Shown: one piece after another, positions 6,786-9,676 of the stretch
How the letters are laid out: each line of letters opens with the position of its first letter
Position numbering within the stretch: position 1 is the stretch's first letter
Assembly (NCBI GenBank): GCA_016190405.1
Contig: JACPQO010000112.1
Location: 1 to 9,676, forward strand
DNA length: 9,676 bases
Direction of reading: 5' to 3'
DNA from: Chloroflexota bacterium
Lineage (GTDB): Bacteria; Chloroflexota; Dehalococcoidia; SM23-28-2; RBG-16-64-32
The notes under the pieces: model-generated
Databases searched by the model: none
What the model saw: the letters and a program-made list of their open reading frames with translations, nothing else
Told to the model about the DNA's origin: nothing
Translations under genes and position numbers: made by a program

Positions 6786-6792
6786 GGTAACG

Positions 6793-6824
6793 CTCCTGAC
6801 CTAACCACCGGTGCTTCCATTGTA
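6793..6824 (-). promoter_or_regulatory. Ribosome-binding site, small palindrome and possible -10 box of the TA module
   Basis: On the minus strand, TACAAT (complement of 6819-6824) could be a -10 box; no convincing -35 is seen upstream. The palindrome CACCGGTG (6806-6813) lies between it and the AGGAG ribosome-binding site (6793-6797), where a repressor made of antitoxin or the toxin-antitoxin complex often binds. The promoter call is tentative, but the Shine-Dalgarno is clear. If real, this promoter would also drive tldE and the genes after it. Confidence 0.4.
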
Positions 6825-6917
6825 CCCACCTGACGCGCAGCGCGCCGGCCGGCCCGGCGGCCGTGAGGATCGGCTCCAGGGTCATGCGCTCGCTCTCGCC
6901 CTTCGAGCCCTGCAGCA

Positions 6918-6965
6918 CCCCGCCTGAAGGCGAGGGGCATCGATGCCGCACCCCTCAGGGTGCGG
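6918..6965. repeat. Two hairpin-forming inverted repeats around a 12-bp palindrome
   Basis: Three symmetric elements lie back to back. The first is a stem with arms 6918-6924 and 6929-6936, in which CGCC pairs with GGCG around a TGAA loop and extends three pairs past a one-base bulge. The second is the perfect palindrome GGCATCGATGCC (6936-6947). The third is a perfect 8-bp stem, CCGCACCC (6946-6953) with GGGTGCGG (6958-6965) around the loop CTCA. No T-run follows on either strand, so these are not textbook intrinsic terminators. They fall in the stretch between the antitoxin and the small gene, for which I see no supportable ORF. They may be a repetitive extragenic element or a block protecting the 3' end of the tldD transcript. 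Confidence 0.75.
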
Positions 6966-7003
6966 TGGCGCCATTCCCGCCCCGCCTTGCTGCGCACCCT
7001 CAG

Positions 7004-7065
7004 CCACATTTGATGGCAGAATGTGGGGTCTTCAGCTGCCCACGTGGGGGTCTGAAGACCCCCAC
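7004..7065. repeat. Overlapping, mutually exclusive stem-loops downstream of the small gene
   Basis: There is a perfect 10-bp inverted repeat with arms GTGGGGGTCT (7044-7053) and AGACCCCCAC (7056-7065). The segment TGGGGTCTTCAG (7024-7035) can instead pair with CTGAAGACCCCCA (7052-7064) with one extra C, and CCACATT (7004-7010) pairs with AATGTGG (7020-7026). The stems share bases, so only some can form at once. On the minus strand the strongest hairpin begins five bases after the TAA stop of the small gene (7071-7073). Without a T-tract it is a poor intrinsic terminator. It could stabilise mRNA, act with Rho, or be a dispersed genomic repeat. Confidence 0.75.
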
Positions 7066-7070
7066 CTACC

Positions 7071-7285
7071 TTAGCTCTTGGTGCGCTTGAAGATTAGCCT
7101 ATGGACCGAGCCAGAAGTCGAAGCAGTATAGGGGGCGGCAATCAACTCCCACCCCTGACCTCCCAATTCATTCGCTAGGCCCCAAAACTCCTGGGTCCTC
7201 CTTTCATATTTTTCTCGCCGTTTACGAATATCCAGTTCTCATCATCGCTGCCACAGCTTAAAATAAGGTATTCCCACTCTTGCAT
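7071..7285 (-). pseudogene. Small DUF4177-like protein gene, frameshifted
   Basis: From ATG (7285-7283) the frame reads MQEWEYLILSC, then DDENWIFVNGEK, and soon hits TAG in that frame. Taking one extra base in the A-run (the T-run at 7209-7213 on the plus strand) restores YERRTQEFW, LANELGGQGWELIAAPYTAS and HRLIFKRTKS, ending at TAA (7073-7071). The joined product would have 71 residues. The pattern WEY at the start, a helix with LNELGxxGWELIA in the middle and a final FKR strand fits DUF4177-like small proteins of unknown function. The change is one base missing in a homopolymer, either a true inactivating mutation or a sequencing or assembly error. The gene starts 32 bp after the tldD stop with AAAGG upstream. 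Its G+C is low (about 42% in one sampled line), which suggests acquisition. Hairpins follow its stop. Confidence 0.65.
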
Positions 7286-7317
7286 TGCCCCGCCTTTCCT
7301 GGGCTACTGCGAGCCCC

Positions 7318-8721
7318 TTACCTCTCCCCGACCACCACATCCCGGATGCGGATGTGCGGGCTGCCGTTGGAGACGGGCAGCGGCATCTGCCCCGCCTTGC
7401 CGCAGCCGCCACCCTGGTTCCAGCCCACGGCTGGCCAGCCGTCGCTGGGGAACGACATGTCGTTCCCGATGCCGTCGATGTTCAGCAGGGTGGTGAACAG
7501 GTTGCCCGTCAGCTTGACCGGCCGCACCGGCTCCGCCACCTTCCCGTCGCGGATCATGTACGCCTCGCCCGCCGAGAAGGTGAACATCTCCATGCTGGTC
7601 GTGCCGCCGAACCAGTGCTTGGCGTACACCCCCTCCTTGATATCGGCGATCAGCTCCTCGAACGTCATCTCCCCCGGCTCGATGTAGGTGTTGGTCATGC
7701 GCACAATGGGCGGGAAGCGGTAGTCCAGCGCCCGCGCGTTGCCCGTGGGCCGCTCGCCCATCTTCCCCGCCGTCTCCCGCGAGTGCAGCCGCCCGACCAG
7801 GATGCCCTCGCGGATCAGGTCCGTGCGCTGCGCCGGCACCCCCTCGTCGTCGTACTTGAAGCTGCCCCGCAGCCCGGGCACCGCCGCCCCGTCGCCGATG
7901 TTCAGGTGCGGCTGCCCGAACCGGCGCCCCAGCACCATGATCTCCTTCATCCGCTCGTTCTCGTACACGAAGTCGGACTCCGACAGGTGGCCGAAGGCCT
8001 CGTGGCAGAACACCCCCGCCAGCACCGGGTCCAGCACCACCGTGTACGTCCCCGGCTTCACGTACGGCGCCGACAGCAGCTCCACCGCCCGCTCGGCCAG
8101 GCGCCGCGCCTCCTCCTCCAGCGTCTCCATGTACGAGAAGTCGTTCAGGGCCCCCAGGCTGAGGCTGGCCTGCTGCATGTCACCGTCCCGACGCGCCGTG
8201 GCGGCCAGCCGCGACACCACGTCGATCCGCTCCTGCTCGATGTACGACCCCTCGGAGCTGGCAAAGACCACCCGCTTGTGGGCGTCCCAGTAGGTGATGT
8301 TGGTGCTGGTGACGCCCGGCACCGACCACATCGTCTCGTTGTAGCGGTCCAGCAGCTCCTTCTTGGCCGCCAGGGGGATCGCGCGCGGGTCCTTCGCGAC
8401 CTCGAGCGGGACGACATCGACCGCCGGCTCGACTGCCGCCAGCGCGCTCCGCTCCCGCCCCACGTGGCGCGCCTGGCTCACGGCTTCCGCGACGCGCTCC
8501 CGCAAGCCTGTGGGGTCGTTGAAGCTGACGAAGCCCCAGCCGCCCTTCACCAGCGCCCGAGCGTTACCGCCGAAGCCGCGGGTCCGCCCGATCTCCTCCA
8601 GCTCGCGGCCGCGGTAGATGATCCGGTTCGTCGCCGTATCGTCGATGCGGACCTCGACGTAGTCGGCATGGTGGCCCTTAAGGGCGGCCTCCATCTCTTG
8701 GCGGGCGACCGGCTTGCTCAT
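7318..8721 (-). CDS. tldD: TldD metalloprotease subunit
   Basis: This is the 467-residue catalytic partner of TldE. The zinc motif HEAFGH (240-245) supplies two His ligands, and Cys440 in GGGCGKAGQ (437-445) is in place for the third ligand known in TldD. KYDDEGVPAQRT (289-300), RMTNTYIEPG (341-350), SAGEAYMIRDGKV (383-395) and GIGNDMSFPS (417-426) are further family landmarks. All key residues are present, so the enzyme should be active when paired with TldE. In E. coli the complex acts on the microcin B17 leader and on unfolded peptides including CcdA. It starts with ATG, one base after the plsY stop (TAGGATG), and ends 32 bp before the small gene. It is separated from tldE by about 1 kb of accessory DNA, although in many genomes the two are adjacent. 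Confidence 0.96.
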   Translation of the reverse strand: MSKPVARQEMEAALKGHHADYVEVRIDDTATNRIIYRGRELEEIGRTRGFGGNARALVKGGWGFVSFNDPTGLRERVAEAVSQARHVGRERSALAAVEPAVDVVPLEVAKDPRAIPLAAKKELLDRYNETMWSVPGVTSTNITYWDAHKRVVFASSEGSYIEQERIDVVSRLAATARRDGDMQQASLSLGALNDFSYMETLEEEARRLAERAVELLSAPYVKPGTYTVVLDPVLAGVFCHEAFGHLSESDFVYENERMKEIMVLGRRFGQPHLNIGDGAAVPGLRGSFKYDDEGVPAQRTDLIREGILVGRLHSRETAGKMGERPTGNARALDYRFPPIVRMTNTYIEPGEMTFEELIADIKEGVYAKHWFGGTTSMEMFTFSAGEAYMIRDGKVAEPVRPVKLTGNLFTTLLNIDGIGNDMSFPSDGWPAVGWNQGGGCGKAGQMPLPVSNGSPHIRIRDVVVGER

Positions 8722-8722
8722 C

Positions 8723-9367
8723 CTACGTGGTGCGCGCCGCCCGGCGTCTGCCGCCCTCGCCTATCTTCGGCTCCGTCCCTTTGATGAGGCGCCGTATGTT
8801 CCCCAGGTGCTGCACGATCACGAACGCCGTCGCGAAGGCGCCGAATATCGCCTTCGTGTACGTGTAGTGCTCCGGGTCCGTCCCGGACACGGCGAACAGC
8901 AGCAGTATCAGCGCTCCCAGCGGCACCGTCACCACCGACACCAGCGACATGTACCGGAACGTCAGCACGATGAACACGCCCACGGCCAGGAGTCCGAACG
9001 TGACCGGCAGGGCCAGCGCCGCGTACACCCCGAACGACGTGGCTACCCCGCGGCCGCCGCGGAAGCCGATGAACAGCGGGAAATCGTGCCCCAGGACGGC
9101 GGCCAGGCCCGATGCCACTTGCAGGTCGTGCGACCCAAAGATGTACCACGCCGCCAGCACCGGCCCGTACCCCTTCAGGGCGTCGGCCACCAGCACCAGC
9201 ACGAAGGGCACGCGCCCCAGCGTCCGCAGCACGTTGGTCGCGCCGGTGGCGCCGCTCCCGTGCTCCCGGATATCGATCCCTTTCAGGATCCGCCCCGCGA
9301 TGTACCCGCTCGGGATGGACCCGATCAGGTACGACACGGCGATGACGCCCGCGAACTCCCAGATCAT
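8723..9367 (-). CDS. plsY: Acyl-phosphate:glycerol-3-phosphate acyltransferase PlsY
   Basis: This integral membrane enzyme of 214 residues performs the first acylation of phospholipid synthesis, moving an acyl group from acyl-phosphate to the sn-1 position of glycerol 3-phosphate. The three conserved motifs are present: GSIPSGY (16-22) with GSGATGATN (37-45), GHDFPLFIGFRGGRG (93-107), and HLGNIRRLIKGTEPKIG (187-203). Hydrophobic stretches at about 3-20, 54-78, 83-100, 112-135 and 142-162, with 175-190 weaker, fit the family's seven-span membrane fold. The C-terminus is basic and cytosolic. The ATG (9367-9365) overlaps the der stop by four bases (ATGA) and the gene ends one base before tldD. 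Confidence 0.97.
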   Translation of the reverse strand: MIWEFAGVIAVSYLIGSIPSGYIAGRILKGIDIREHGSGATGATNVLRTLGRVPFVLVLVADALKGYGPVLAAWYIFGSHDLQVASGLAAVLGHDFPLFIGFRGGRGVATSFGVYAALALPVTFGLLAVGVFIVLTFRYMSLVSVVTVPLGALILLLFAVSGTDPEHYTYTKAIFGAFATAFVIVQHLGNIRRLIKGTEPKIGEGGRRRAARTT

Positions 9368-9676
9368 CGCTCGCCCCTGCTGCGGAACACCAGCCGGACC
9401 GCCGTTCCCTCGAACCCGAACCGCCTGCGAATGGCGTTCTCCAGGTACCGTTGATAGGAGAAGTGTAGCAGGCTGGCGTCGTTGACGAACAGCACGAACG
9501 TGGGCGGCCGCACCTCGGCCTGGGTGGCGTACAGAATACGCAGGGGGCGTCGCCCCGTTGACGACGGGGGGCGCGCCGCCACCGCCTCGCGCACCACCGC
9601 GTTCACCTCCGCCGTTGGTATCCTGATAGACCGGGCCTCGCCCACCTCCAGAGCCAGCTCCAGTAGCCCATCGATG
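9364..9676 (-). CDS. der: GTPase Der (EngA), C-terminal part
   Basis: The visible 103 residues are the KH-like C-terminal domain of the double-GTPase Der, needed for 50S ribosome assembly. The diagnostic segment is RIPTAEVNAVVREAVAARPP, followed by ILYATQAEVRPPTFVLFVND and LHFSYQRYLENAIRRRFGFEG, and ending TAVRLVFRSRGER. The frame stays open to the window edge (it begins IDGLLELALEVGEARS), so the start and both GTPase domains lie beyond position 9676. Its stop overlaps the plsY start by four bases, which makes der the first visible gene of the minus-strand operon. Confidence 0.95.
   Translation of the reverse strand, partial: IDGLLELALEVGEARSIRIPTAEVNAVVREAVAARPPSSTGRRPLRILYATQAEVRPPTFVLFVNDASLLHFSYQRYLENAIRRRFGFEGTAVRLVFRSRGER

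Noticed and set aside
6798..6930. Possible remnant of a coding region on the minus strand (reading VLQGSKGESERMTLEPILTA)
   Set aside because: The frame is open for about 40 codons and looks protein-like, but I recognise no family and it runs through the TA promoter and ribosome-binding site. It is too weak to list as a gene.
7004..7065. Intrinsic transcription terminator
   Set aside because: The stems are strong, but no T-run follows on either strand.
6863..7090. Plus-strand ORF of about 75 codons over the hairpin cluster
   Set aside because: It is made of the inverted repeats themselves, has no motifs, and overlaps the end of the small minus-strand gene.
7195..7220. Programmed -1 frameshift in the small gene
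   Set aside because: The site is G AAA AAT, not a proper X XXY YYZ slippery heptamer, and the A-run is only five long. A lost base or sequence error is simpler.
7285..8784. Long open frame on the plus strand opposite tldD
   Set aside because: It is a composition shadow of a high-GC gene. It has no family motifs, while the minus strand carries a full TldD with zinc ligands.
1..9676. CRISPR array, tRNA or rRNA genes
   Set aside because: No regularly spaced repeats, cloverleaf or rRNA-like sequence was seen on either strand.

Overview
The window comes from a GC-rich bacterium. Sampled lines of the housekeeping genes are about 70-75% G+C. It holds a tightly packed minus-strand operon with conserved genes (der, plsY, tldD, tldE) and two plus-strand genes at the left end. 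I favour a Chloroflexota-like or similar high-GC lineage from the der-plsY pairing and the mix of TldD/TldE, HEAT, Nudix and MFE-2-like SDR genes. This is inference only, because no rRNA or strict marker is present.

Layout, left to right. Positions 1-56 are the last codons of an SDR-type gene whose C-terminal tail matches that of the next gene. Positions 122-1084 (+) are a full SDR dehydrogenase, so the two form a tandem paralogous pair. Positions 1274-3037 (+) are a lone DUF262/DUF1524 (GmrSD-like) nuclease gene of about 50% G+C with its own promoter. A perfect 22-bp direct repeat brackets it (1080-1101 and 3041-3062), as if a one-gene cassette had been inserted where two convergent genes used to share their stop codons. 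Then, all on the minus strand and reading right to left: der (partial, 9676-9364), plsY (9367-8723), tldD (8721-7318), a small frameshifted DUF4177-like gene (7285-7071), a cluster of inverted repeats (7065-6918), a toxin-antitoxin pair (6785-6298), tldE (6311-4980), a HEAT-repeat gene (4977-4054), a Nudix hydrolase (4051-3605) and a GNAT acetyltransferase (3608-3042).

The housekeeping minus-strand genes are spaced by 1-2 bp or overlap by 4 bp, which suggests one ancestral operon. Its two obligate partners, tldD and tldE, are split by about 1 kb of lower-GC accessory DNA: the broken small gene, the hairpins and the TA module. The toxin gene runs into the start of tldE, so tldE translation, and perhaps its transcription, may now depend on the TA operon. 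In E. coli, TldD/TldE take part in degrading the CcdA antitoxin, so a TA module lodged between them is worth noting, though co-location proves no link.

The strongest candidates for something new are (1) the single-gene nuclease cassette with its 22-bp repeats and (2) the accessory island inside the tldD/tldE operon.
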